A stretch of 64,000 bases of DNA, taken from assembly GCA_047967505.1 (NCBI GenBank), contig CM106540.1. One strand, given 5' to 3'. This DNA comes from Dipteris shenzhenensis (lineage: Eukaryota > Polypodiophyta > Polypodiopsida > Gleicheniales). The notes beneath the pieces are model-generated. The model was given only the letters and a program-made list of their open reading frames with translations, was not told where the DNA came from and did no database searches. The position numbers and the translations under genes are program-made. Below, in pieces: positions 21,291 to 33,120 of this stretch; the first letter of the stretch is position 1, and every line of letters begins with the position of its first letter.

Positions 21291-22500
21291 AAATTTCGCT
21301 CCTGCCTGTAGGAAATGCCCCCCACCTTCTAGCGCCGATCTGATACATCTTTTTCGCTAGAAGGATATCCCGTGCACATTGTGCATGGAAGAGATGGAGA
21401 GGATGAGCGTAAAAATTTTAAGCGCCAACCTTGCCTAAAGTCATCTATGGCCCCACACATCACAAGTTGATGTGTATGGACACGACAAAAATCGTGTCTT
21501 TTCAGGTGCTTGGGCTGTCCCAAAACCAAGGGACGCACCTTTTCCACCATGGGACACACCTTTTGGTGATGAGTCTCGACTCCTCACTCACGGGACACAC
21601 CCCATCGTGGACAAAAGGACATACCTATTCATGCAGGGACACCCCTTTTAACAATAGGGACAGACCCCTTCATGAAAAGGTGCACCTATTCCAAGGGTCA
21701 CACCCCTTCGAATAGGCACACCTTTTAGGCCCCAAGTACCTACAAAAAGGGTACCTAGAGGGGTAAAAAGGGGGAAAAAATAAACCCATCCCCTACCCTA
21801 GGATTACCCTAGCTACCTAGGGTTAACTAAACCTCCCATTTAATTTTTGGGGCAACTAACCACCTAGGCAGCCTGAACGAAAAGTCGCCAGCCCTTCTTT
21901 TCTATCCCATACGGCCTGGACCGTACGGAATTCCTGACAGCCTGCGCAGCACCAGCCCTGCACGTACGGACTTACCTGCAGCCTGCGCCAGCCATTGTCC
22001 TTGCCGTACAGCCCTGCGCAAGCCCTGCAGCCAGCCGTTGCCCTCGCCGTACAGCCCTGCGCAGCCCTTGCCGTACAGCCCTGCGCAAGCCCTGCAGCCA
22101 GCCCTTGCCCTCGCCGTACAGTTCTGCCTTGTCTTTGCCGTACAGCCTGTGCCGTACAGTCAGCCTGCCCGCGCTGTCCTGCCCGCAGCCCTGCGCCATA
22201 CTGCACGACCAGCCCTGCGCAAATCGTTGGCCTCGCCAGCCCCCCCCTCCTGCGCAGTCCTTGACCAGCCAGGCCTTTTTGTTCGCTCCTGCCTTTCCTA
22301 CGCAGTCCAGCCTTGGGAAATGCTAAGAGCCTCGCCATTGACAGCCTGCAGCCCCTTGTTTCGCAATTTTTTTGGTCCTGCCAAATCAGCACCAGTTGCC
22401 GCTCCTCGCGCGATGAAGACAGCCTATTGACTGCCCGAACCCGACAAGTATCAATCGCTCCTCGCAAACCATTGCAACATGGATCTCCAGACAGCGATTT
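21291..22500 (+). repeat. Gypsy leader with CCGTACAGCC repeats, gag missing
   Basis: The first ~600 bases carry repeated GGACACACC / GGTCACACCCC words, shared with the fragment at 13.65-14.1 kb. From about 21900 to 22210 the unit GCCGTACAGCCCTGCGCAAG recurs several times with small changes. The frames over it are compositional and show no capsid or zinc knuckle motif. Confidence 0.75.
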
Positions 22501-23752
22501 GCAGCCTTCTTCTACGCAACAATTTGGCAAATTAAATTATTGCCAGGTTGTGTTCCACGAGACACGAAGATATCCTGAACCGAGTTTGCTGTCCATCTTT
22601 GGAGAGAATTTTACCCCTCACCTTCGGCATACGGCAGCAAAGGAGACACCAACAAAGGATCCTCCTGAATACCTCAACCAACCTTTTTTCCAACCTTACC
22701 TGGATATTTTTCCACATGAATTGCCAAAGCAGTTACCACCTCGACAACCAGTGGATCACCCAATCGAACTTATTCCCGGCAGTAATCCACCGTCGAAACC
22801 TCCTTATCGGGTTTCTTACACTCAAAATGAAGAAATCCAAAGACAGGTCACCGAACTACTCGACAAAGGTCACATTCGGCCCAGTCGCAGCCCTTTCGGA
22901 TCTCCTGTACTACTTGTGGAAAAAAAGAATAAGTCAATGCGCCTCTGCATCGACTACCGAGCCCTCAAAAAGCTCACTATAAAAAACAAGTATCCATTGC
23001 CTCGCATCGATGACCTCTTCGATCAACTTCTACACGCAACACAATTCTCAAAGATTGATCTTCGTTCAGGTTATCATCAAATTCGCATACGAGAAGGTGA
23101 TGAATACAAGACAGCTTTTCAAACAAAGTATGGACACTATGAATGTTTGGTCATGCCTTTTGGGTTAAACAATGCCCCGGCCACATTCATGACATTAATG
23201 AACGACATCTTCAGGCCTTTCCTCGATAAGTTCGTCATCGTTTACCTCGATGACATCCTCGTTTTCAACAAATCCCTACATGAGCACAAACAACATCTTC
23301 ACCAAGTTTTTGAAGTTCTCCGCGCAAATTCTCTCTACATCAACATTGAGAAGAGTGAGTTCTTCAAGACCCAACTCGAATATTTGGGACATGTTATTTC
23401 CGCTCAAGGCATCTCTGTGGATCCCAAGAAGGTCAAGGTAATCCGAAACTGGCCTACTCCTAAGAATGTTCATGATGTCCACTCTTTTCTCGGATTGGCA
23501 AACTTCTACCATACAAAGGTCTATCAGTTTTCCGAAATCGCAGCTCCTATGTCCGAATTATTGAAAAGCACAGCAATTTTTCAGTGGCTTCCCGAAACAG
23601 AGTATAGTTTCCAACAACTCAAGCAAGCACTCACTACCACACCAGTTATGGCTATTGCTGACCCAAATCTTCCATTTGAGGTCATGACCGACGCTTCCGA
23701 CATCGCTACAGGAGCAGTCTTGATGCAAGAAGGCAGGAGTTATTGCTTTTGA
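22313..23752 (+). pseudogene. Gypsy reverse transcriptase and start of RNase H
   Basis: RT homology starts near residue 120 ([19 protein letters not shown]) and covers [22 protein letters not shown], the catalytic VYLDDILVF (~305-313), [12 protein letters not shown] and FLGLANFY. RNase H begins at [16 protein letters not shown], then the frame shifts at about 23735-23745. The first ~100 residues are leader translation, so the listed start is not a real one. No protease motif precedes the RT. Confidence 0.9.
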
Positions 23753-24344
23753 CAGCCATAAACATTCTGATATCCAAACCCGATACCCGGTTTATGATAA
23801 GGAGTTTCTTGCTGTTGTACATGCTTATCGCTCTTGGAAACATTATCTCATGGGAGCTGACTCTGTGGTCAAAACAGACCATCACTCTTTAAAGTACATC
23901 TTTACTCAGCCAGTCATAAACGCTCGACAAGCACGCTGGGTTGAGTTTCTGGCCAACTTTCACATGACCATTGAGTACATTCCAGGACTACGCAATGTAG
24001 TTGCAGATGCTCTCAGCAGGTTACCTCTAGCATCAGCTATGGTAATCTCTAAATTATCTGTGGATGTTCCAAATTCATTCAAAGGAAAGTATTTCAATGG
24101 TAAAGACTTCGGCACAGCAGTACACGTTCTTTCAAAAGATCAACCTTCGACTTCCGAACATAAGATTTTCTCATCCTATTCTTATACGGACGACATTCTG
24201 TATTATCAAGATCGCGTCTGTGTACCACATGACAAGGATGTTCGACGTCTTTTGTTAAAAGAGCATCATGTAGTTCCTTATGCTGCCCATCCAGGCATCA
24301 ACAAGACTTATCGGTTACTCAGTGCAACATACTACTGGCCTTAG
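23735..24344 (+). pseudogene. Gypsy RNase H and integrase zinc-binding N-terminus
   Basis: After the frameshift the frame continues with YDKEFLAVVHAYRSWKHYL, VKTDHHSLKYI, WVEFLANFHMTIEYIPG and VADALSRLP (RNase H end). The integrase HH part (EHHVVPYAAHPGINKTY) follows. A TAG at 24342 interrupts where the family normally continues from YYWP. Confidence 0.88.
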
Positions 24345-25532
24345 ATGAAAAGCGACGTCATCAAAATGGTTACATCTTGCTTATCTTGTCAACAAATGAA
24401 AGCAAGCCGATGACTTCCAACAGGACTTCTTCAGCCTCTTCCAGTTTCAACTGAAAGGTGGGAAAGTATTTCCATGGATTTCATTACAACACTACCACGA
24501 TCCTCCAGAGGTAACACTCAGATTATGGTAATTGTTGATCGATTGTCCAAAATGGCACATTTTGTTGCTTGCAAAAGCAGTGCACAGGCTCCGGACATAG
24601 CCAAACCCTTCATACAACACATCTTCCGACACCATGGATTGCCCAAGGATATCATATCCGACAGAGATCCGAAGTTTACCAGTCACTTTTGGATTTCACT
24701 GTTCGAATCTTTGGGTACAACTCTACTGTTCAGTTCAGCTTACCACCTAGAATCAGATGGCCAAACTGAAAGAGTCAACCAAGTTCTGGAAGAAATGCTT
24801 CGACATTATGTTCAGTCACGCCTAGCAGCTTGGGAAGAGTATCTACCACTCCTTGAGTTTGCTTATAATAATTCTTTCCATAGTGCCATCAGCATGACTC
24901 CATTCCAAGCAGCTTATGGTCACACTCCGATTGTACCAACAAATTTTGTGCTTCAACATCGAGTGGCCCTAGCTGATCAACTGGTTCAAGAAATGCAAGA
25001 CATTCTACTACAAGTCAGGGATCATATGCGAAAAGCGCAAGAGCGGTATCAACGGTCTGCCAACAAACATAGACGTCACTTGGAATTTGACACTGGTGAC
25101 ATGGTGCTATTATTTGTAGCCCCACATCGCTATAAGACGGTTAAGTCTGTGTTTCCTAAGTTGCGACCAAGATACTATGGACCTTTCCGGATCGTCAAGA
25201 AAAATTCACCTTTAAGTTACAAATTGGACTTACCACCATCATGGGGTAAAATCCATCCAACATTTCATATTTCTTGGCTAAAGACGTACATTCCAGGCGA
25301 TGAAGCAATTCCTTCTGCAGGTGATTATGTCCCGGAAATCGAAGACGATTATGTTCTCCTTATTCCTGAGCGTATTCTGGACCATCGACAGCGAGAGACT
25401 CGACATCGACTTATCACGGAATTCCTTGTTCTTTGGCGAGATCTGGACGACTCCGACGCTACTTGGCAGTCTGATGAAGACTTGCAGCAATACCCTGACA
25501 TTTTACAGCAGTATTTTCAAAATTTACCGTGA
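24345..25532 (+). pseudogene. Gypsy integrase core and chromodomain
   Basis: Same frame as the preceding segment, interrupted by TAG (24342) and TGA (24411). The CLSCQQ zinc pair lies between the two stops. From 24474 the frame is open: SMDFITTLP and IVDRLSKMAHF (first Asp), IISDRDPKFTSHFW (second Asp), SDGQTERVNQVLEEMLR (Glu), FHISWLKTY. The C-terminal PERILDHRQRE...FLVLWRD...ATWQSDEDL has the pattern of an integrase chromodomain (about residues 300-340 of the open frame). In chromoviruses this domain can guide integration to marked chromatin. Confidence 0.92.
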
Positions 25533-25575
25533 TATTTTCTACATCAGTTCATTATCTCCACCAGGGTCTTATTTT

Positions 25576-25588
25576 GAGTGGGAGGGGA
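25576..25588 (+). other. Polypurine tract
   Basis: GAGTGGGAGGGGA directly before the 3' LTR, the expected plus-strand primer site (one T). Confidence 0.85.
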
Positions 25589-26020
25589 TGTCACGATCTG
25601 TGACGTATTCCTTTCTCTATTTCTAGACTTATGGATGGTTTGATGAATGGACACTTGTGGAAGGGTCTGCCCTTTCGACGAGACACTTGCCCTTTCGATG
25701 GGACACTTCCTAATGAGGCACAACCCTTCACAAGAGACATCCTATTGAAGAGACATTTCTATTGTAATGTACCCTCTCATCAAGGGTCACACCCTTCACA
25801 AGGGGTACACACCTCTTCATGCACATACCCTTTGGAGTACACACCTTTTCATGTGTGACTCTTCACTCTCTATATAAGAGAGGCCCAATTGTATGGATGA
25901 CACACAACATCCACCCTACAGACATTCAAGCAATACAATTATTCCTTGTTCTCTGCTATCTCACTCTCCTGTCTGTTCCTTAGCACATTTCAAAATATAG
26001 TAAATCTAGGATTTCTTACA
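25589..26020 (+). repeat. Gypsy 3' LTR
   Basis: 432 bp. It equals the 5' LTR plus a 20-bp internal duplication (GACACTTGCCCTTTCGA words near 25670-25700). TATATAAG at 25871-25878. Confidence 0.93.
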
Positions 26021-26025
26021 GTGTT
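26021..26025. other. Target-site duplication, right copy (GTGTT)
   Basis: GTGTT after the right LTR, identical to 20861-20865. Confidence 0.93.
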
Positions 26026-26885
26026 CCCTCAAGGTGGATCATCTTGCTGCCTCAAGCTGTAAACGGCGGCCGATGCGAGTAGTGTAAGAAAAGAAGGAAA
26101 CCTCCTTCATCCAGTCTGAATGCCCTATGCGGGCGGGCCTGAACTACTTTCTGGATCCCACTGAATGTTGCATAAGGATCTACCCTCCCAAATCCATAGG
26201 CGCCACGGCCGATGCGAGTAGTGTAAGAAAAGAAGGAAACCTCCTTCATCTAGTCTAAATGCCCTATGTAGGCGGGCCACTCTTCTGGATCCCCCTGAAT
26301 GTTGCATAAGGATCTGCCCTCCCAAATCCATAGGCGCCACACAGCTCCCTCCAGCGTCAATAAGACTATGTGGGATCAATGTACCAAGTCCTTCCCAGAC
26401 GGCCGACTACCCTAACCCTCCATCACTCTAGATCCTCCAGATCCACCTCTGCCTCGTCATCCAACTCTGACTTTGCCTGCAACGAGCCACCAAGTCCCAC
26501 CCTATAGAATCGAGAGAATCTGACAGACTCACAAAAGAAGCGTATCTAGAGCGGTACCCCTATCCGCGAGAACTATCATGACCAGCAGTGGGGGGTCCAA
26601 GGACTCCATAATTCCTCCCACCATGAATCTAGGATCGCTGCCTTGATCTCCAGCATCCTGGTACCTACTCATCGGAGGTGAGAGAGGGCATGTCTGTGGA
26701 CCTCTATCTCTTTAGGAAGCAGCCTCCATGCTCCAAAGGATCTAGCCGGTCCACTGTCCCACTGTGCCCATCCGATGTGAGTACGCTGCCCAAGCATTCG
26801 CCCCTCTGAATCTCTTTTCTCCGGGTGCCATACACTATCCAACTGAGGGATGACTTGGCCATTCGATTGGCAGGTCTTGTTAATC
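26026..26885 (-). mobile_element. L1-type LINE remnant, 5' part of the split element
   Basis: Minus-strand words match the LINE at 57.6-58.2 kb in order: GCTTGGGCAGCG, GATGGGCACAGTGGGACAGTGG, then CAGTGGGATCCAGAAAGTAG and CCTTCTTTTCTTACACTACTCGC (compare CCCTTCTTTTCCTACACCAC). It continues across the gypsy element into 20865-20130. No open frame survives. Confidence 0.75.
26070..26343. repeat. ~140-bp tandem duplication inside the LINE remnant
   Basis: Two units, each starting GGCCGATGCGAGTAGTGTAAG and ending TCCATAGGCGCCAC (about 26070-26207 and 26211-26343), with a few substitutions and one small deletion. Confidence 0.88.
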
Positions 26886-28941
26886 CCCATTTACATATAC
26901 CTTTGTAAGACTAGAATATGTCCAATCATATAAATTTAGATTTTTTGTTAATCCCCATTTACAACCCATTTTTAGCAATATACGACTAAATTAAGATCCC
27001 TATGTACCCTCTTATAGCAGGGGCCTAATACATATGCATGTATTGTCTATTAATATTATATTGGCCAACACAATGAATGTTCACCACACCAAAGATTTAG
27101 TGATCCCATCTCCATCAAAAAACTTATTCAAGAAATGACCATAATATAGGCCATCTTGACATTGTTAATCTACAAGTCCTAATAATACAAATAATCACAA
27201 TTAATGGTTATAACCTAGCAATTTACAATTGCTATATGCTCCATCTAAGCCATAGCTACTATTGAGTGGTAATCATGCCATAATGACATCATTGTTGCAC
27301 TAAAGTAACACATGATCAAGACTTGCTGCCACATCAGCTATCTACATACATCCACCATCTATATTACTGCTCATGGCTTCTCCTCAGTTGGGGGCCTTAC
27401 AGGTGAGCAATCTAAACCGGGTCAATGTCTAGAGGGATTGATTTCCTCCATGTCCAAACTTTGGACTGTTGCACATATCCAATGCCAAGCAATTTCAAAA
27501 GGTATCCATGTGTCCCTAGGCTGAGTGTCTTTATGAAAATATAGATGCATTCTCCTTTGTGCAACAATAAAGAGGATTAATTTCTTTGGAGAGGATCTTT
27601 TCTCAAACAAAGTGGGAATGAGCCTTTACGCATTTTGTCCAAGCATGAAGCAGTAGATTTGTCACATGCACCCCTCCAATTGGGTGCATCATGACACACT
27701 GGCTACATCATCAAGAGCTTAGTACATCCCTTTATAGGTGATTTTGTCATATGCCATGACCCCTTTATGAGCCCTAGTCCAACGATAGTCAGGCACATGC
27801 TACGTCAGTTAGTTTCCTACCCTTAGGTCAAGTCTTTGTTCACTAGTACCCACTAGAGAACACAGTAGATTAGTGTGTCCTTAGGATTACTTAGATCTAG
27901 GTCATTGCCAAGGTTAGGAGCCCCAGTGGGTCAACGAATTAGTCCAAATATCATTGTTACATTTTCACTAAGCATCCCTCCTTCCACCGTTTCTCTTCAC
28001 ACCTGGCTGCGGATAAACCCCTCCTATTGCTCTACAAAGTGTGCACAACGGCTGAGGGCTGATGTTTCCAATGAGTTCAAAAGGCCCCTTTACGTAAACG
28101 AGGAGAGAGTCTGGCTGACCCAACCCTCCTTGCTGCACCTGCCCGTTGTACTGAGGGCAGCCTATCCCATCAGTTTCTAGCCAAGCGGACACCACAAGTT
28201 CTGGCCCAAGTAGACTAGCTAGTCGGGCCTATTTTGGCCCTCACAAAATCGTCAGAGTCACAATGTCCCCTTGGCTGGCCCATGAAGATGGCCCTTTAGC
28301 TACCTAGGACTGGCCTTTTGGCTAAAGGCTAGATGGCTGATCCTAATACTGAAACCAACAGAGTTACTGACCTCTTTTCTCTCCGAGAAATGGGGCTCAC
28401 AACATGGGCATGTCTCCTCTAAATCAAACATCAGCAGTTGAATTGATGGCCCTAGCCTAGAGATGCAACTGTTGACCTCTCCTTCCCTAATTGACTGGCT
28501 CACAAAACAAGCCTGTCTGTACGAAAAATTGTTGAATGTTTCTGACAGCCACTTTGTTTTGCATCATTAAAAGTTGATGTAAAACTCAACATCTGCACCT
28601 TAGGTTACTGCCAACTCAGAGCAGTTCAAGAACCTTTCATAATGAGCAACCGTACTTTCTGCCCATTCACAGTTTCTGTCTTACAAGATAACTAATGACA
28701 AGCCTTCATTAAATGATGGCCACCCTAAAAATGTAAATGTACACATCTTTAAGCTAATAATGACTTCAAACACAGCTGTATGTATCGATGGCATTAAAAT
28801 AAAATATTATTTATCATATATAGGCTATAACACAAGCCTTTGAAAAGCTGTGTGCTTCACTGCATTGTGAGACAAATAGGAAATAAACACGTCTAAGCCA
28901 TCAGACATTCAACTAAGCCAAACCAAAAACATTGATCCTAC
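26886..28941. other. Anonymous sequence, no gene recognised
   Basis: Mixed AT-rich sequence; open frames are short and without motifs. The first ~60 bases resemble 3028-3092. No exon consistent with the candidate gene at 28942-29143 was found. Confidence 0.4.
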
Positions 28942-29143
28942 CTATTGCCAAGGCTTTTTGACAGTGGGTGCCTTGGGTATGCGTTTCTTCCTTGCAGCCA
29001 CTCATGGCATAGAATTGGGCATCATAAGAGCAAGGACCCTTTATTGTAAAAACAGGGCACCTCAGACGTGATAAAGCATTGACAGCGTGGCACCTCTCGA
29101 CGAGTAAGGCTCTAAAGCTATGGTGTTTAGAGAAGCCTATCAT
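28942..29143 (-). CDS. Possible first coding exon with organelle-targeting-like N-terminus
   Basis: From an ATG at 29143 the minus frame reads 67 codons to a GT donor (AATAG|GTAGGA at 28942/28941). The product starts MIGFSKHHSFRALLVERCH and is rich in Arg, Ser, Ala and Leu with few acidic residues in its first ~40 positions, as in mitochondrial presequences. The same frame is open upstream to a stop just before 29287. I do not recognise the family. Following exons were not found to the left. It could instead be a chance frame. Confidence 0.3.
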
Positions 29144-29289
29144 TGCTTTATTTTCAGAAGTTCGAAGCCTTGCTGAACTTGATAAAGTACAGACCTCTTG
29201 CGTTTCAAACCTATTCGCAATACGGCTCAATCGGGCACTCCCGAGCACTTGCAGTTGTAAACCTACGAATTTATTTCTTCGGAACAAAA

Positions 29290-29900
29290 TACATTACCGA
29301 TTGTCGATTCTCTTCAAAAGAACAAGAAGCGATCGCAAATTGCGCTGCTCCTTCTCCTAAAGGTCACTGCTTCCGACGAAATGAAAGCGCAGCTACCTAA
29401 GCTAGTTTCAGAGATACGAATGACCACCCAAGAAACGAGCTTTCTCATTAGGGAGGCAGAGCCAGGATTACGAACTCCAATTGGGGAAACACGACGGAAA
29501 CCTAGACTAAAAGCAAAGGTTGGGGCGAATGTGAGGAGGGGAAGGCAAATATCAAGGGTGAAAGCGAATCAGAAAAGGGGAAGGAGGGAAAAACATACTT
29601 TGGGGAGAGGAAATCAAGCCAGGCAGAGCCATGGCTGGGTTGATCCGATCCACGGCGATGTTTGGAGGAAGAAGGTAGGTGTGGGGGGACGAAGACTCGG
29701 ACATGGCAAGCTCTCCACAGGACTGCTCCTGCGCAGGAAGACAACGATTTGGGCTTGCCAGGGTTCTCCCTGTTTTTGCTTGTTTTTTTTTTTTTCCCCC
29801 CTCCCCTTCTCACATACAAGAACAAGTTTGAGAAGAAGGGGAAGAGAGAAGGAAGATGTTGATCACATCACCTTGATTATCTTCTTATTATTATTATGTT
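29290..29900. promoter_or_regulatory. GA-rich stretch beside the candidate exon, possible promoter/5' region
   Basis: Unlike its AT-rich surroundings this stretch is purine-rich and relatively GC-rich, with AGGAGGGGAAGG-like words, lies upstream of the minus-strand candidate exon and ends in T- and C-tracts (29785-29805). No TATA box was identified. The longest plus frame (29381-29905) is rich in Lys/Arg and probably not coding. Confidence 0.25.
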
Positions 29901-30148
29901 CTTAACCATGGTCCTTTGGGCCTCTCACACACATAATCATGTTTCAGTATGCAGGCTCCGTGCTTTTCGACCACTCGACAGGTTTCCACGTGCACACGAA
30001 CGGTCGAGAGTCTGCTGTTGAATGTGGACAAAAGCCCAATGTTTAACCCAAAACATAGCACCTTCTGACCCCCTCTCCAAGGCAAGCCCCTATTTATAAA
30101 CTGTAGCATGTGAAATGATGAGGTCAAGGTAAGGTCCCTCGAAAGTAA

Positions 30149-30410
30149 TCTTTGAGTCCATGCGCATAAACTGCTAGCATCCATAAAAGGAGTAAACAGT
30201 TGCCGCATCAACACAACCTCTGAATAGTTACAATGCTCATCTCAAGAGCTTCCACATGATACTCCATCCAAAACTAATCTTTGAGTATGTGCACCCAAGC
30301 TGCTAGCATCCATATAAAGGCAAACAGTCAACCTCTAAAATAGTTAGCTTCACTCCAAATGTTAATTCAAGCTTCCATGTGGTGCACATGATACTCATCC
30401 AAGCTTGGTA
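30149..30410. repeat. ~130-bp imperfect tandem repeat
   Basis: Two units start TAATCTTTGAGT (about 30149 and 30271) and share GCTAGCATCCATA, TAAACAG/CAAACAG and CTTCCA...ATGATACTC. Several indels separate them. No coding content. Confidence 0.75.
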
Positions 30411-31230
30411 TGATACTAAGAATGAGTAATCAGTGTGGTGGACTCCCCTTACATTTAGCAAAACACTTGTTGGCCCAATGTCATCAATTCAAAACATCAT
30501 AATCAGATCCTTATACCAATCAGGGACAAGCACAAAATGATATGCATATTGAACCATGTGTACAAGGTGGCCAAATAAAGGTTTTCATGTCTACACCTAG
30601 TAGTGGAGCAGAACATCAAAAAGTTGGAACAAAAGAAGCTTGTCCATATGTTATTTTAAAAATTCTGAGCGGCAGAGTTGGGTAAACATCCAAAGGTTGC
30701 CATGTCCTCAGTATGGACAAGCAACTAGCACTCTTAGTAGTGCTTCATGATGAAAACACACAAGGTGGGTTGCGATGAGCCTCACTCAAGCGTACGTAGT
30801 TATAGCAGACTGATGTACAATGACCATGATCATCCTTAAGCCATCGTGACAAGGTCAATGGAATGCAAGAACGTTCAATGTTTGTATGAAAATATTTTTG
30901 ATTGTTTATAGTATGTATTGAAGGCAAGATGTGAAAGATATTGTCGAGCAGGTGTGGAGCAACCTCAATCTAGAAATGGAAGATGAGGTAGAAAATGATA
31001 TTGTTGTTACTATTTTTTTTTTAATAAAGCTATGATATTTTCTTAGTGCTTTAGGTCTACTCTTGTGAGTGATTATGCTAGTAAGCATCACATGCTTACA
31101 AATTTATAATACTTGCAGTAGTGGTATAGGTATTAAAATCCATGTGTTAGCATGGTTGTGTAACGTTTGATGTTAATGGAGTGCTCATGTGTTGTAACTT
31201 TCGCTGCTCGCTTGCCCGATGAGACCTTGT
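30411..31230. other. Anonymous sequence
   Basis: Nothing recognisable: AT-rich, no LTR ends, no coding motif, no RNA gene. Confidence 0.4.
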
Positions 31231-31239
31231 TTATCAGAC

Positions 31240-31450
31240 CTAAACCAAGGAGGGACCCTTGTACACCTTAATCATATTTCCTACATTAAGGGATGGCCTT
31301 TTGTACACCTTAATCATATTTTCTACATTAAGGTGTTGATGATACCAAACTTCAACACCATGTGTTTCACTACTTTTGAAGCCAAAACTTCAACACCATA
31401 TATTTCACATTAAGGTGTTGATGATGCCAAACTTCAACACCATGTACTTC
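31240..31450. repeat. Mixed direct and inverted short repeats
   Basis: ACACCTTAATCATATTT occurs twice (31263, 31306). ATTAAGGTGTTGATGAT occurs twice, and AAACTTCAACACCAT three times. CACCTTAAT and ATTAAGGTG are inverted copies that can pair across a ~12-base loop near 31307-31336. Confidence 0.8.
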
Positions 31451-31459
31451 TTTTTTCAT

Positions 31460-33120
31460 TTTTTCACTAATTTAATATGGAGATTGAATTTGAGACTCAA
31501 CATGCAACGTGCTTCATAATTTTTGGCACACATGTCACAACTTTTCTAGTGATGAAAAGCAACAAACAAACAAAGATACCTTAGTGGATGAGACATGTTG
31601 TCATTAATAGAATTTATGATGATTGTCTTTTTAATCTTACAATCGGATCAATACCAAACATGTGGTATCATTGGTATAAGATAACAAAGAGATATAAATC
31701 AACGTAATTGGCCTACTTGAGATAATATCTAGTGCATTGTGTGGAGAGCGCACTAACTAATTGAGCACATTTGCATCTGAGACGTCACCCATGTTGGTTA
31801 CATTTTCAACTAGGTACTTGTCACCTAAGCCTAACACCATAATCTCTTAAAGGAATGCAAACTACACATACAAAAGTTGTAGATTCTTCTAGTGCCTCAG
31901 CCAAATATATTAAAGTAATTTGGGCTCCATAGGGTACCATGTATGCTCCTTTAGTCGAGTCAATAAAAACATAGCATATAAGACACAACTCTTGTGCATC
32001 CACTTCCATCGATTTGAAAGACTCTTAACTAGCATAGATGATTATTTCCTATCAGTTTCGTAAAGAAGTGAAACTTTTATATTGGTGTCGAAAGTTTGTA
32101 TGCCCTAATAAAAATAAAGGCTTCAAAATTTCGCCAAGATTTGAAACCTTTATGAGAATAAATTTAAAGTTTCGCCACGATTTACAAGTTTTTCTTTAAA
32201 TTTTAAAAGAAAATATATAAATTTCTAATATGTTATACAAATATAGTGAAACTAAAAAAACTAGCTCGATAAACTTTTGCCAAGATTTAATATTAATATA
32301 CAAGCATAGCTTCGATAAAAACATCCTTGTTGACTAGCTACCACTCGTTGTAAACCATGAAACTCGTTCATGACCTTGATCCCTAGTGCCTTCAAGGTGC
32401 CCTATAATTTGTCCACTTTTTCAAATGCATTTCTTTAATCAATGATGAGTAGTACACCATGCCAAAGATATATGACTCATTCTCTTTTTCATGTAATTGC
32501 TCCTAAAACTTGGGTTTATTCTCGTTTTCCACAACACTTGCTTTGGCCATAGCCACCCCTTGCATAAGGTTGAGGACGTACATTAGCTACTTTATGGTGT
32601 CTTCTTTTAAGAATTCAACATGTGAGACAATAAGTCCACCTTCTACTCCTTTATAAAGTGCATGTATAGTTTCTAGAGCAAAAATTAAGGAAAAACACCA
32701 TAGTAGGGCATGTTGCAAGCTATCTCCACTAAGATGGTCTTAGTACTTATGTGTATCTCCTCATCACTGCACTGGCAGCTCCTTAACCCAATGTCCATCA
32801 TCATGTAATGGGACATAAAGCCTCTATTTTAACCCCTTTGGTTACTTCCTTCCATTTCAAATGTCCAACAATTGCATTGAAATTTTGAATGCAAACTATC
32901 AACTGATAAGAATATACATAACCATAAAGTTTTCAATATTATAAATAAACATCAAGAACATCCATCCCCACTGCCCCAATATTAACATCAAGAAACATCC
33001 ATGCATACAAAAATCATGCATTGTCAACATGCACATTGATAGAAGAGAAAATTCTATGCACATTTTTGTGCTATGACATTCATTTTTGCATATGCAATAC
33101 ACTTACCTGATCTTCATGAT
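31460..33120. other. Anonymous AT-rich sequence
   Basis: No supported gene. Short minus frames around 31821-32009 and 32899-33102 have no recognised motif. Confidence 0.4.

Larger units (their letters stand above)
20866..26020 (+). mobile_element. Complete Ty3/gypsy chromovirus-type element, gag-less
   Basis: 5155 bp: LTRs 20866-21277 and 25589-26020 (both TGTCACG...TTCTTACA), Met-tRNA primer site 21279-21290, leader to ~22500, RT-RNase H-integrase-chromodomain, polypurine tract 25576-25588, and a perfect 5-bp target duplication. LTRs look nearly identical apart from one 20-bp duplication in the right LTR, so the insertion is fairly recent. No gag or protease motif lies between leader and RT, and pol carries one frameshift and two stops, so it cannot move on its own products. 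Confidence 0.95.

Noticed and set aside
21856-22530. A 224-codon minus frame with repeated RAVRQGLRRAV-like units
   Set aside because: It is the antisense of the CCGTACAGCC leader repeats of the gypsy element; no independent evidence of expression.
29381-29905. A 174-codon basic frame opposite the candidate exon
   Set aside because: No motif; it ends in translated homopolymer runs and fits a purine-rich flank better than a gene.
31240-31450. CRISPR-like array
   Set aside because: Repeats are irregular in length and spacing, partly inverted, and the window is clearly eukaryotic.
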